The notes beneath the pieces were generated by a model. The model was not told the DNA's origin. It ran no database searches and saw only the letters and a program-made list of their open reading frames with translations. A program made the position numbers and the translations under genes. This document shows, one piece after another, positions 33,515 to 43,000 of a DNA stretch of 53,808 nt; position 1 is the first letter of the stretch, and every line of letters starts with the position of its first letter. This DNA comes from Salegentibacter tibetensis. Its GTDB lineage: Bacteria; Bacteroidota; Bacteroidia; Flavobacteriales; Flavobacteriaceae. The stretch covers positions 1 to 53,808 of the forward strand of contig NZ_JAIQZA010000029.1 in the NCBI RefSeq assembly GCF_020164485.1, in the 5' to 3' direction.

Positions 33515-36190
33515 TTAATTACTAGTTGTATCTTTTTTCTGAGTTCTGTTTTTCAAGATCCCGCCTAAAATATTTCTGGCGGCATCTTTAACTTCCTCTT
33601 CCTGTGTTTTAGGTGGTTGTTCAGTTTGAGGAGTTTCGGTTTGTATAGAGTCCTGTGCCGCGGTGGTGTCGGTTTGCTGTTGCTGCTGGTTTCTTCCCGT
33701 TTGTTTATTAATAATATCCCTAATTGCATCCTGGCCGCGCTCCTGGAGGTTTTCTTTTTGTTTTGCAACAATTCGCTGGGTAAGATTGCTAACCGCCTGC
33801 TCCATGTTTATATTGATCTGCGGATTTTGAAAAGTTCCTTTTAAACCTATAGGCAGAGCTACTGTCATATTTTGAATTTCATCCCCACTTAACCTGCTAA
33901 GTGCATTGCCTACCTGGCTGCCTAACATTCTTGCCGGAACATCAAGATTAAGGTTATAATTCATGTTCATATCAAAACCGTGACTACCGGAAACCTGAAC
34001 ATTTACACCCTGTACATTAAAGTCAAAAGGTTCAATTTGCACCATCCCATCGCTAAATGTCAGACGGGTTTTAAGTTTATCCAGGTCAATGTCTTCCAAG
34101 TTAATAAAGTTCAATTGCTCGTCTAAACGTGAAAGCAAGGCTAATTTTTCAGGATTTACCTCTGCAGTAAGGATCTCTGCAAGTGCATTACCGGCAAGGG
34201 TAGATAATCGCGGGGTAAGGTCATCATTTAAATTCCCGTTTAATTTAAGATTGGTTTGTAATTTACCTTCCAGTGCCTGGGCTACCGGTGCCAGTCCCTG
34301 CAGCATTTCCAAACCGTTAAAGGATTCAGCGATATTTAGCGCGTTTAGCGCCAGGTCCATATCAAAAGTTGGAGTAGTTCCTTTGGTAGAAACATTCCCT
34401 TCCAGGGCGATATTTCCGCCGAAAATATTGGTAGTAATGTTTTGAAGGGTGGCGGTTTCATCACGTAAAATAATGGTTCCTGTGGCGTTTTTAAGTTCCA
34501 GGTTATCATAGATCACGGTGTTTACATTAAACGCCAGTTCAGTATCCAAAAAGGAAGGAATTTTCACCGCTTCTTTTTTAGTTGCTGTAGAACTTTGGTT
34601 TGATGTTTCCTCGGTTACCGTTTCAGTTTCTGCAACCATAAAATCGTTAATGGCAAAAACATTAGAATTTACATTAAAGATTCCTTTTAAATTCTGTTCG
34701 GTGAACAAGAAGCCTATCAGGTTTTCTATATTTCCGGAAGCCGTAATATCGGTTTGGCCGGTAGTAAGTTTTAATTCCGGCACACGAACATTACCCTGAT
34801 TAAAATTCATTGTTGCATTAGCGATCTTTACTTCGTTAGGAATTTCAGGCGATTTATAACTGAAATTTCTAATGCTGGCCGTACCGCTACTTTTTACATT
34901 TTGATACTGCTCCTTTTCAATAGAATTCATATCAAACTGAGTGGTAACATCAGCGGTTAGGATTCCGTTGAGGTCCTGTTCAAGTTCTAACGGATAAGCC
35001 TGTTCAAGGTTAGCTAAGTTTAAAGTACCCTTTAAAGCCATGTCCACCAGCATATTTCCCATCAGGTTTTTTACGCTTCCGTTGGTGGCAAATCTGTCCT
35101 GATCTATTCTGAAGGTCACATTATCAAAAGTAAGATAGGTGTCCTCTAATATTCCGGTTTCATTTAAAATCTGAAGATCAATGTTAATGTCTTCTACACT
35201 TTTAGGAAGATCGGGATATTTAAAAGAGGCGTTATTAGAACTCACCTTAATATCCATTTTCGGGATATAAGTATCATCTACAATTCCCTGAATTTTTCCG
35301 TTTACGATGAAATCGCCATTAGTTTCAACGTTTTCAATGTTTTTGGCGTAGGTTGCAGGTATAATCGCCAGAAAATTCTTAAAGTCTGAAGAAGGTGTCT
35401 GGAAGCTTAAATCTATCTCATTATTGTCTTCATTCACCTGCACAAATCCTTCAAAAGTAAGCGGCAACTGATTAACCATCGCTTCATTTTCCAGGAACGT
35501 ATAACGCATATTCTCCAAATCCATTTGAATTACCGCATCAAGGGAAACGTGGTTTCGGTTTAGGTAATTTACACCATCGTAATCTAAAGAAACCAGCGCG
35601 GTAGATTCAGTATCCAGTTCGCTTTCAGCTAAAGAAAAATCACCTGTTCCCTGGTGGTTCAATTCTTCTACATCCAGTAAAAGTTTCTGGCCTTCATCTA
35701 AATATTTCACCCGGGAATTATTGATCTCGTAATGCTTTAAATCGAAACTAAAGCCTGTGGAGGCTGAATCGGTAGCAGTAGTAGTATCTTCAATCGCGAT
35801 ATCGTAATTGGCATTTCCCAGGGAATCTACTCTAATATTCAGGAAAGTATTATTGATCTTAATATCGTCCAGAACTTTCGGCTCATTGGCACCTTTGAAT
35901 AATTCTTTAATAGACATTTCAAGTTGTAGTTCTTCCCCAACGGCAAGCGTGTCACCTTTAAAAGGTTCGTTATTTATTACACTGAAATTTTCAATAACCA
36001 CCGTAGCCTGAGGAAAACTCCTGAAGAAGCTAAGACTGATATCGCGGAATTCTACCTGTGCATTGACGCTCTCATTAGCAGTTTTACGTACATAATCTTT
36101 TATTTGCGATTCAAATAAAAACGGGGCGGCAACAAGTATTACTACCATCACGAGCAATACAATGCCAATTATTTTAAATGCTTTTTTCAT
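33515..36190 (-). CDS. AsmA-family envelope protein
   Basis: An 891-residue protein with an N-terminal membrane helix (about residues 7-27) and a very long beta-rich periplasmic region, in the arrangement of AsmA/TamB-like bridge proteins. The N-terminal AsmA domain (about 28-130) shows VEFRDISLSFFRSFPQATVVI (in part), and the AsmA C-terminal region (about 590-800) includes GNLNDDLTPRLSTLAGNALAEI in part. The last 80 residues are Gln- and Thr-rich and look disordered. Such proteins are thought to move phospholipid or help outer-membrane assembly. The gene is alone on its transcript. Confidence 0.88.
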   Translation of the reverse strand: MKKAFKIIGIVLLVMVVILVAAPFLFESQIKDYVRKTANESVNAQVEFRDISLSFFRSFPQATVVIENFSVINNEPFKGDTLAVGEELQLEMSIKELFKGANEPKVLDDIKINNTFLNIRVDSLGNANYDIAIEDTTTATDSASTGFSFDLKHYEINNSRVKYLDEGQKLLLDVEELNHQGTGDFSLAESELDTESTALVSLDYDGVNYLNRNHVSLDAVIQMDLENMRYTFLENEAMVNQLPLTFEGFVQVNEDNNEIDLSFQTPSSDFKNFLAIIPATYAKNIENVETNGDFIVNGKIQGIVDDTYIPKMDIKVSSNNASFKYPDLPKSVEDINIDLQILNETGILEDTYLTFDNVTFRIDQDRFATNGSVKNLMGNMLVDMALKGTLNLANLEQAYPLELEQDLNGILTADVTTQFDMNSIEKEQYQNVKSSGTASIRNFSYKSPEIPNEVKIANATMNFNQGNVRVPELKLTTGQTDITASGNIENLIGFLFTEQNLKGIFNVNSNVFAINDFMVAETETVTEETSNQSSTATKKEAVKIPSFLDTELAFNVNTVIYDNLELKNATGTIILRDETATLQNITTNIFGGNIALEGNVSTKGTTPTFDMDLALNALNIAESFNGLEMLQGLAPVAQALEGKLQTNLKLNGNLNDDLTPRLSTLAGNALAEILTAEVNPEKLALLSRLDEQLNFINLEDIDLDKLKTRLTFSDGMVQIEPFDFNVQGVNVQVSGSHGFDMNMNYNLNLDVPARMLGSQVGNALSRLSGDEIQNMTVALPIGLKGTFQNPQININMEQAVSNLTQRIVAKQKENLQERGQDAIRDIINKQTGRNQQQQQTDTTAAQDSIQTETPQTEQPPKTQEEEVKDAARNILGGILKNRTQKKDTTSN

Positions 36191-36252
36191 CTTTTTATAA
36201 TTTTATCCCAATTTTGGAATTAGGCACAGGCTTATAATAATGTTCCTCCCGA

Positions 36253-36310
36253 TTTAATCGGGACAAGTTGTGTTTTGCCAATTTTTGGGTCCAGCAGCAT
36301 GCTGGTTTCA
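36253..36310. other. Two small perfect hairpins between the AsmA-like and transporter genes
   Basis: TCCCGAT-TTA-ATCGGGA and CCAGCA-GCA-TGCTGG lie within 60 bases. They could end the transporter transcript or form part of the AsmA-gene leader; their short loops suggest repeat remnants. Confidence 0.4.
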
Positions 36311-36357
36311 TTTTTATATTATTTAACCAATTTGCTAATTAGCATGGTTTTTTAAAG

Positions 36358-37056
36358 TTAATCATATTTTAATTCTTCGCCCTGCTTCAGGTTAAAGCGT
36401 TTCCTAAACGCAAATACCGAAGCATAGAGCAGGGGCGTATCTAAGGCGGCTACAATTACTTTAAACAGAAAACCGCTAAGTAAAAGGCTGCCAAATAAAT
36501 CCCATTCAATTTTATTAAAACTACAGAGCAAAAACAAGACCGAAAACGTATCTACAAACTGCGAAAGAAATGTAGAAAAATTATTCCGCAGCCATAAATG
36601 TTTTCCTTTGGTCAACCTTTTCCAAAAATGGAATAAATGAATATCTATATACTGAGCCAGTAAATAGGCAACCATAGAGGCAAAAACAGCAATGGTGGTA
36701 GCGCCAAAAACCTTTGTGAACAAGGCATTGCCTATGGGTGACCATTCGGTAGCTGGTACTGCATCTGCGGTGTAAATAATCAACAAGGAAAAGAACGAGG
36801 CAAAAATTCCTGTAGTCACTACCTGGTTGGCTTTTTTCTTTCCGTAGATTTCACTGATAATATCGGTGATTAGAAACGTGATGGGATAAGGTAAAATTCC
36901 TACAGAAATCTCGAAAGTGTAAATCCCGAAAAAATCCCAACTAAAAAATTTCTGAAATATTAGGTTTGAAACTACTAAAGAGGCGATAAAAAGCCCTGCC
37001 AGGATTAAATAAATACGCTGTGCTGTAAGTTTGTCTTTGAGTAATAGTTTAGCCAA
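36358..37056 (-). CDS. Queuosine precursor transporter (YhhQ family)
   Basis: A 232-residue inner-membrane protein with about six transmembrane helices, matching the VUT/YhhQ family that imports preQ0, preQ1 or related queuosine precursors. The conserved segment ISVGILPYPITFLITDIISEIYGKKKA (in part, about 50-76) and the later FWKRLTKGKHLWLRNNFSTFLSQFVDT region identify it. No queuosine-synthesis gene is adjacent, so this cell may salvage a precursor. A palindrome lies in its short leader at 37074-37092, but I do not see a preQ1 riboswitch consensus. Confidence 0.9.
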   Translation of the reverse strand: MAKLLLKDKLTAQRIYLILAGLFIASLVVSNLIFQKFFSWDFFGIYTFEISVGILPYPITFLITDIISEIYGKKKANQVVTTGIFASFFSLLIIYTADAVPATEWSPIGNALFTKVFGATTIAVFASMVAYLLAQYIDIHLFHFWKRLTKGKHLWLRNNFSTFLSQFVDTFSVLFLLCSFNKIEWDLFGSLLLSGFLFKVIVAALDTPLLYASVFAFRKRFNLKQGEELKYD

Positions 37057-37073
37057 ATTTATTTTTTAAGTCT

Positions 37074-37092
37074 TACCCCAAAATTAGGGGTA
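37074..37092. promoter_or_regulatory. Palindrome between the transporter and folK genes
   Basis: TACCCC-AAAATTA-GGGGTA is a perfect 6-bp inverted repeat 18 bases upstream of the transporter ATG and within the region that should hold both divergent promoters. It may be an operator or a leader hairpin. Confidence 0.35.
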
Positions 37093-37162
37093 TGTGATTT
37101 TGTTTTACTTAATTTGCTGTGAAATTTACAGGATAAGCTTTAATAATTTTTCTCCATTCAGT

Positions 37163-38293
37163 TTGAATTCCCCAAAAATAGTACATATCGCGCTGGGAAG
37201 CAATGTGGGCAACCGCTTTGAACTTCTGCAAAACGCATTGCATAAAATTTATTTAGAAATTGGCGAGATACAACAGGTTTCGCAGGTTTATGAAACACCC
37301 GCCTGGGGTTTTAGCGGACACTCTTTTTTAAATGCCTGTCTTGCTGTTTCTACAAGATTTTCTGCGGAAGAAGTTCTTAGGAAATTATTGAAGATTGAAA
37401 CCGAAGCGGGCCGGGTTCGCTCTGATGTAAAGAATTACCAAAACCGAAGCCTGGACCTGGATATTCTGCTTTTTGAGAATGAAACTTTGAAAACCGAAAA
37501 TTTGGTAGTTCCACATCCCGAGATGCAAAGCCGAAAATTCGTGTTGCTACCTTTGGCTGATATCGCAGCAAAAGAAATTCATCCCGTTTTTAAGATTTCT
37601 ATCGAAAAATTACTGAAGCAGGTTGAAGACGATTCTCAAATAAAAGCTATCCCTGAAAAGCTCGAAATCCCTCAAAAAGCCTTCAATCTTAATAAACTGA
37701 ATTACATCGCGGTGGAAGGAAACATCGGTGCGGGGAAAACCAGTTTCTCAACCATGGTTTCCGAAGATTTTAATGCAAAACTTATCTTGGAAAGGTTTAA
37801 AGACAACCCGTTCTTGCCGAAATTCTACGAGAATAAGGAGCGATATGCTTTTCCGCTGGAGATGTCTTTCCTGGCCGATCGCTACCAGCAACTTTCAGAC
37901 GATTTGGCGCAGTATGACCTTTTTAAAGATTTTGTAATTTCAGACTACGATGTATTTAAGTCGCTTATTTTTGCAAAAATCACGCTGCAAGAAGATGAGT
38001 ATGCTTTATATCACAAGCTTTTTCATTTAATGTACAAGGAGATGGTAAAACCCGATTTGTACATTTATCTCTACCAAAATACTGAAAGATTGCTGGAAAA
38101 TATCAAAGCCCGTGGTCGCGATTATGAGCAAAATATTCAGCCCGATTATCTGGTAGAAATCAACAAAAGCTACCTAAATTTCATCAAGACTCAAACCAAT
38201 ATGAGGGTGCAAATTATAGATATTTCGGGTAAAGATTTTGTAAACAACCGCGCCGATTACCTGGCGATTTTAGAGGAGATAGAAGCTCGCTAA
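37163..38293 (+). CDS. folK: FolK - deoxynucleoside kinase fusion
   Basis: A protein of 377 residues (from the chosen start) with two enzymes in one chain. The N-terminal part (about 1-150) is 6-hydroxymethyl-7,8-dihydropterin pyrophosphokinase of folate synthesis: ALGSNVGNR at the start and RSLDLDILLF later, containing the metal-binding DxD. The C-terminal part (about 175-377) is a deoxynucleoside kinase with the P-loop EGNIGAGKTS and the lid-type RGRDYEQ stretch, which salvages deoxynucleosides. This fusion is, as far as I know, usual in Flavobacteriia. I chose TTG at 37163 (MNSPKIVHIAL) because upstream residues from the ATG at 37094 do not look conserved and overlap the divergent promoter region; the ATG remains possible. 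Confidence 0.88.
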   Translation: MNSPKIVHIALGSNVGNRFELLQNALHKIYLEIGEIQQVSQVYETPAWGFSGHSFLNACLAVSTRFSAEEVLRKLLKIETEAGRVRSDVKNYQNRSLDLDILLFENETLKTENLVVPHPEMQSRKFVLLPLADIAAKEIHPVFKISIEKLLKQVEDDSQIKAIPEKLEIPQKAFNLNKLNYIAVEGNIGAGKTSFSTMVSEDFNAKLILERFKDNPFLPKFYENKERYAFPLEMSFLADRYQQLSDDLAQYDLFKDFVISDYDVFKSLIFAKITLQEDEYALYHKLFHLMYKEMVKPDLYIYLYQNTERLLENIKARGRDYEQNIQPDYLVEINKSYLNFIKTQTNMRVQIIDISGKDFVNNRADYLAILEEIEAR

Positions 38294-38336
38294 AATCCCC
38301 CTGGCCTCCAAAGACCGAGTAATCTTTATAAAATTT

Positions 38337-38363
38337 CCTACAAGGTTTCTAAAACCTTGTAGG
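38337..38363 (+). terminator. Terminator after folK-dNK
   Basis: CCTACAAGGTTT (38337-38348) and AAACCTTGTAGG (38352-38363) form a 12-bp perfect stem with a 3-base loop, followed by TGTATTTTA. It resembles the 30602 palindrome in its core. Confidence 0.65.
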
Positions 38364-38421
38364 TGTATTTTAACTTAAATGAATAATAGAAGGAGGTTTT
38401 AGAAACTTTTAAAAGAAAAAT

Positions 38422-38988
38422 TTAATGGCTCATATAAGATTGCTCTCTGTTATTTTGGGAAATTTTGCAAAACAAATCCCATAGAACAACTCCCACGCTT
38501 ACCGAAATATTTAAGGAGTGTTTAGTGCCAAGTTGGGGGATTTCGATAATTCCGTCACTGGCTGAAACCACTTTTTGTTGCACGCCTTTTACTTCGTGTC
38601 CAAAAACCACGGCGATCTTTTCTCCTGACTGGGCTTTAAAATCGTTTAGCATAACCGAATCTTCTGCCTGCTCGATAGCAAAGACTTTTGTCTGCTCTTT
38701 TTGTAGTTTTTCAACCACATCCAGCGTATTTTCAACATATTCCCAGGCTACGGTTTCAGTGGCGCCTAAAGCGGTTTTTTGAATATCTTTATGGGGTGGC
38801 TGCGCGGTAATTCCGCAGAGGTAAATTTTTTCAATTAAAAAAGCATCGGCGCTTCGAAAAACCGAGCCAATATTATTCAAGCTTCTAATATTGTCCAGCA
38901 CCACGATAATGGGTGTTTTTTTAGCTTCCTTAAATTCCTCAATAGATTTACGGTCCAGCTCGTTGTTTTTTAATTTTCGGTTTTCCAT
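38422..38988 (-). CDS. SpoU/TrmH-family RNA 2'-O-methyltransferase
   Basis: A 188-residue methyltransferase with the three SpoU motifs: NIRSLNNIGSVFRSADAF (about 33-50), AVVFGHEVKGV (about 125-135) and SLNISVSVGVVLWDL (about 155-169). The residues before motif 1 (about 1-25) are a basic helical extension. It is a second, distinct member of the family in this window, larger than the one at 1775, and probably acts on tRNA (TrmH-type) or rRNA. The target cannot be assigned. It is a single gene with a convergent neighbour on its left. Confidence 0.9.
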   Translation of the reverse strand: MENRKLKNNELDRKSIEEFKEAKKTPIIVVLDNIRSLNNIGSVFRSADAFLIEKIYLCGITAQPPHKDIQKTALGATETVAWEYVENTLDVVEKLQKEQTKVFAIEQAEDSVMLNDFKAQSGEKIAVVFGHEVKGVQQKVVSASDGIIEIPQLGTKHSLNISVSVGVVLWDLFCKISQNNREQSYMSH

Positions 38989-39338
38989 AACAGCAAAAAT
39001 AAGAAGAATGTGAGGGAAAAATAATACTCGATATAAAAGATTTCCTGCAACGAGTTGAGTGCCTTTTACCTGTATTAAAACTATATGCTTCCCTAGGGAG
39101 ATAGGGGATAAATGATTGATGTGCAGATTTTTTTTGGGAAAATTTTAGCGGTTGCTTTGGCTAAACTTTATAAAAAAATATGCTGTTATCACTCTCTTCT
39201 TTATTATCTTTTAGTTGCTTAGAAATAAGCGGTTTACCACTTCGATTATATCGTTCACACCCCCGTTTTATAAGTTCCAGGACCCGGCAACCAGGTGCTC
39301 CTGTATCATTTTTATTAATTATTAAACCCTGTCCTGTT
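38989..39338. other. 350-base gene-free stretch
   Basis: I find no convincing gene here. A minus-strand frame (39161-39388, GCERYNRSGKPLISKQLKDN in its middle) runs through it and into the next gene; its internal part looks oddly protein-like, but it has no supporting start, box or neighbour. The rest is AT-rich with a T8 run near 39130. Confidence 0.4.
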
Positions 39339-39773
39339 ATGAAAATTGCACAATTTACGTTTATTGTAATCGCGCTGTTGAGCTGCAATGTTTTGCTGGC
39401 CCAAAACCCCGAAAATGACCCGGTGGATTCATCTGATCTTTACCAGATTGAATATTATAAATTCACCTCAGATAAGACTGAGGAAGCTAAAAACATTATT
39501 GATAATTATTTTAGACTTGCTCATAAACTGGCTGGAATTCCCAGTCCTGTTATGGAGATGCAGTTAACCTCTGAAGACTATAACTATATGGCCGTCTGGA
39601 AACTGCCTATAGGTAAGGACCATTTGAACTGGCAATCCTCTCCTGCAAATCAGGATTGGTATAATGCTTTACTCACTGTAGCGGGCAGTCAGGAAAAGGC
39701 GAAAATGATTATTGAGAAATATGACTCCTTTATTAGCGCTTCTAAAACAGAATTTGCACGAAAATCCAATTAG
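39339..39773 (+). CDS. Small exported protein of unknown function
   Basis: A 144-residue protein starting at MKIAQFTF, with a signal peptide of about 23 residues ending LLAQ. The mature part is soluble and mixed (YQIEYYKFTSDKTEEAK, MQLTSEDYNYMAVWKLP, EKAKMIIEKYD) and shows no motif I recognise; the tail of the pattern resembles an antibiotic-biosynthesis-monooxygenase-like ferredoxin fold, but this is a guess. A longer in-frame start at 39180 would place the signal peptide 53 residues inside the protein, so it was rejected. It is followed by a repeat and then the tricorn-like gene. Confidence 0.75.
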   Translation: MKIAQFTFIVIALLSCNVLLAQNPENDPVDSSDLYQIEYYKFTSDKTEEAKNIIDNYFRLAHKLAGIPSPVMEMQLTSEDYNYMAVWKLPIGKDHLNWQSSPANQDWYNALLTVAGSQEKAKMIIEKYDSFISASKTEFARKSN

Positions 39774-39796
39774 AAACTGTTTTTAATATAGTAAGG

Positions 39797-39934
39797 GTTG
39801 TCTGAAAAGGTCTAATTTCGTCAAGCTGACTTATCAACACCTTAGATCTCCGATTAAATTTGCGGAGTAAGCTCTCAAATAAATCCGCCAGATCGGACGG
39901 GCAGGTTCAGGATGCCGATTTAAAAACTTTTTCG
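39797..39934. repeat. Composite dispersed intergenic repeat
   Basis: The segment starts with GTCTGAAAAGGTCTAATTT and TCAAGCTGA, which match the reverse complement of 4898-4934, and continues with TTAGATCTCCGA, AAGCTCTC and TTCAGGATG, which match 30692-30742. An extra CCGCCAGATCGGACGGGCAGG hairpin is embedded. Two repeat families thus appear joined in one intergenic gap. Confidence 0.6.
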
Positions 39935-40019
39935 ACATCCGGTTTTTTCTTACATGCTATTGAGTCTGGATTTTCAGGTTTTAATTTTATATTAGGGGAT
40001 TCAAAAACATGTTTTTTCT

Positions 40020-43000
40020 ATGAAAACTTACTTTTATTCTCCTCTACTTATTTTATTTTTTGTGTCTTTTGGCCTTATGGCCCAGAATATCAATAAAGAG
40101 GATACCCGGCTGCTCTCAAAGCCGGCTATAAGTGATACTCAAATCGCTTTTATTTATGCTGAAGATCTCTGGGTGGCAAATAAAGATGGTTCTTCACCAA
40201 GAAGACTTACAGTAGATGATGGGATTGAATCCAACCCTATTTTTTCGCCAGACGGAAGCTTAATTGCTTTTAATGCAGAATATGACGGAAATACAGATGT
40301 CTACGTAGTTTCATCTGAAGGCGGTATTCCCGAACGTTTAACCTGGCACCCAGGGAGTGACCAGGTGCGCGATTTTACCCCGGATGGTTCTTCGGTTCTT
40401 TTCGTCTCACAGCGAAGCGTATTTACAAACAGGTTTGCTAAACTATTTGAAGTTTCTGTAACTGGTGGCCAGGTTAAAGAACTGGAGATTCCTAATGCAT
40501 TTTGGGCAGATTATTCTGAAGATGGGAGGTACATTGCTTATACCCCTCTTTACGAAGTTTTCAATCAGTGGAAATATTACCGTGGGGGCACGGCTTCTCG
40601 TATCTGGATCTACGATACAAATGATCACTCTGTTACAGAAATTCCAAAACCTGAAAGCGGGAGTAACGATACGAGGCCTCAATGGCTGGGAGATAAAGTG
40701 TACTTCAGAAGTGATAGAAATGGGGAATTCAATCTATATAGTTATGACATGAATTCCGAAGAGGTTACTCAACATACAAATTATGAAGATTTCCCGGTGC
40801 TGGATCTTTCCGCCGGCGATAATGAGATCATTTTTGAACAGGCGGGTTACCTTCACACTTTTAATCCTGCTAATAATAGCACCACAAAACTACAGATAGG
40901 CATCGCGACAGATCTTCTTGAATTGCGACCACGTTTTGTAAAAGGTGATGAGTATATACGCAGTGCTTCAATTTCTCCCACAGGAGCCAGGGTGGTGATG
41001 GATTTTAGGGGAGAGGTGGTTACGGTGCCCGGCGAGAAAGGGGATGTTGTGAATATCACTTCTACCCCGGGTGCACATGAAAAATATCCCGTTTGGTCTC
41101 CAAATGGGAAATTCATCGCCTATTTTAGTGATGAAAGTGGTGAATATGCTCTTCACGTCCACGATCAAAGTGAACAAAAGGAGCCACAGAAATTCGAACT
41201 TGACGGTACCGGTTTTTATGCCTATCCGCGCTGGTCGCCAGACAGTAAAAAAATTAGTTTTGTAGATAACGGACGTAACCTTTATGTGCTCAATACAGAC
41301 TCCGGCCGGGTAACAAAGGTATCTGAAGATGAACGCTACATGCCGGGGGTTTTCAGGGATCTGTTTGGTAGCTGGTCTCACGATTCAAACTGGATAAGTT
41401 ATACGGTAGTAACAGGAACAAGCTTTGAACAGGCGTATGTATATTCTCTTTCTGAAAACAAATCCTATCCTATTTCAGATGGCTTTTCCAGCGTTTCCAG
41501 CCCGGTGTTTGATCCCAGCGGGAAATATTTGTACATGCTTGCTTCTACAGATGCCGGTCCCGTTGTGAACTGGTTTGATCAATCTAACCAGGATATGGAA
41601 ATGACCAGTTCTATCTACCTGGTCACTTTACAAAAAGATGTTGAATCTCCCTTTGCAAGAGAGAATGATGTTGAGAAGATAGAGCAGGCAGAGAAGGAAG
41701 AGGAGAAAAAGAAGAAAGCTGAAGAAGAAGACAAAGAAATCAAAGCCCCTGACCTTAAAATTGATTTTGATGGGATAGAAAACAGGATTGTGGATATTCC
41801 GGTTCCTGCAGGGAAATATGCATTTTTAAGTTCACCAAAGGAAGGAAATCTGTATTATTTATCCTATCCTCCTCACGTGCAAAACAAAGGTACTTTAAAT
41901 ATGTATGATCTTAAGGAAAGGGAGAATAAGGAAATAATGCCTGCAACTTCCTATGAGATTTCAGCAAATGCTAAGATGATACTTTATAAGGCAGAAGATA
42001 AATGGGGAATAGCTGAAATTGAAAAGATCGAGGAAAAGCACCCTCTTAATACCGGGGATATCCAGGTAAAAATTGATCCTTTAGCAGAGTGGCCAAACAT
42101 TTTTAATGAGGCCTGGAGGGTTAACAGAGACTATTTTTACGACCCTGGAATGCACGGGGTAGACTGGGATGCGATGAAAGAAAAGTATGAGCCATTTATA
42201 GATGATGTTGCATCTCGCAGCGATCTCTATAGGGTGATGGAATGGATGTTTAGTGAACTTGGAGTGGGGCATCACCGGTTTTCCAGCAGGGGAGATAAAC
42301 TTCATTCCCAGGAATCTATTAAGGGTGGTCTTTTAGGTGCAGACTACAGTATTGAAAACGACAGGTATAGGTTTAAAAAGATCTATGGAGGACTTAACTG
42401 GAATCCTAATTTGAGATCCCCTCTTACCGAGCCGGGAGTTGATGTGCAGGAGGGCGATTATATCCTGGAGGTTAATGGTAGAGAGTTAAAAGCTGATGAT
42501 AATATTTATAAATTCTTTGAAAACACTGCCGGTAATATCGTAATGCTGACGGTGGGTCCCAATCCTAATATGAGAAATTCGCGAAAAGTGAAAGTAACCC
42601 CCGTAGAAAATGAAGGGGCTTTGAGAAATCGCGACTGGGTAGAAGGTAATATTAAAAAAGTACATGAAGCCACCGACGGCAAAGTAGCTTATGTGTATGT
42701 ACCCAATACAGCCACTGCGGGACATGAATATTTCAAACGCTATTTCTTTCCGCAGGCGAATAAACAGGCTATCATCGTTGATGAGCGTTTTAATGGTGGA
42801 GGCCAGCTGGCAGATTATGTGATAGATATCCTTAAAAAACCAGAGCAGGCGCATTGGAGATTCCGCTATGGAAAAGATCTTAAATCGCCAAGTGCTTCAA
42901 TACAGGGGCCTAAGGTGATGATTACAGATGAAACTGCAGGTTCCGGTGGGGATTATTTACCGTGGATGTTTAGAAAATTTGATTCAGGCACTATCGTAGG

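Noticed and set aside
37057-37093. preQ1 riboswitch before the queuosine-precursor transporter
   Set aside because: The short leader contains a palindrome but not the conserved A-rich tail and pseudoknot pairing of preQ1-I, and it is too short for the other classes.
39180-39338. N-terminal extension of the small exported protein
   Set aside because: The in-frame MKIAQFTF start is followed by a typical signal peptide; the extra 53 residues would hide it.
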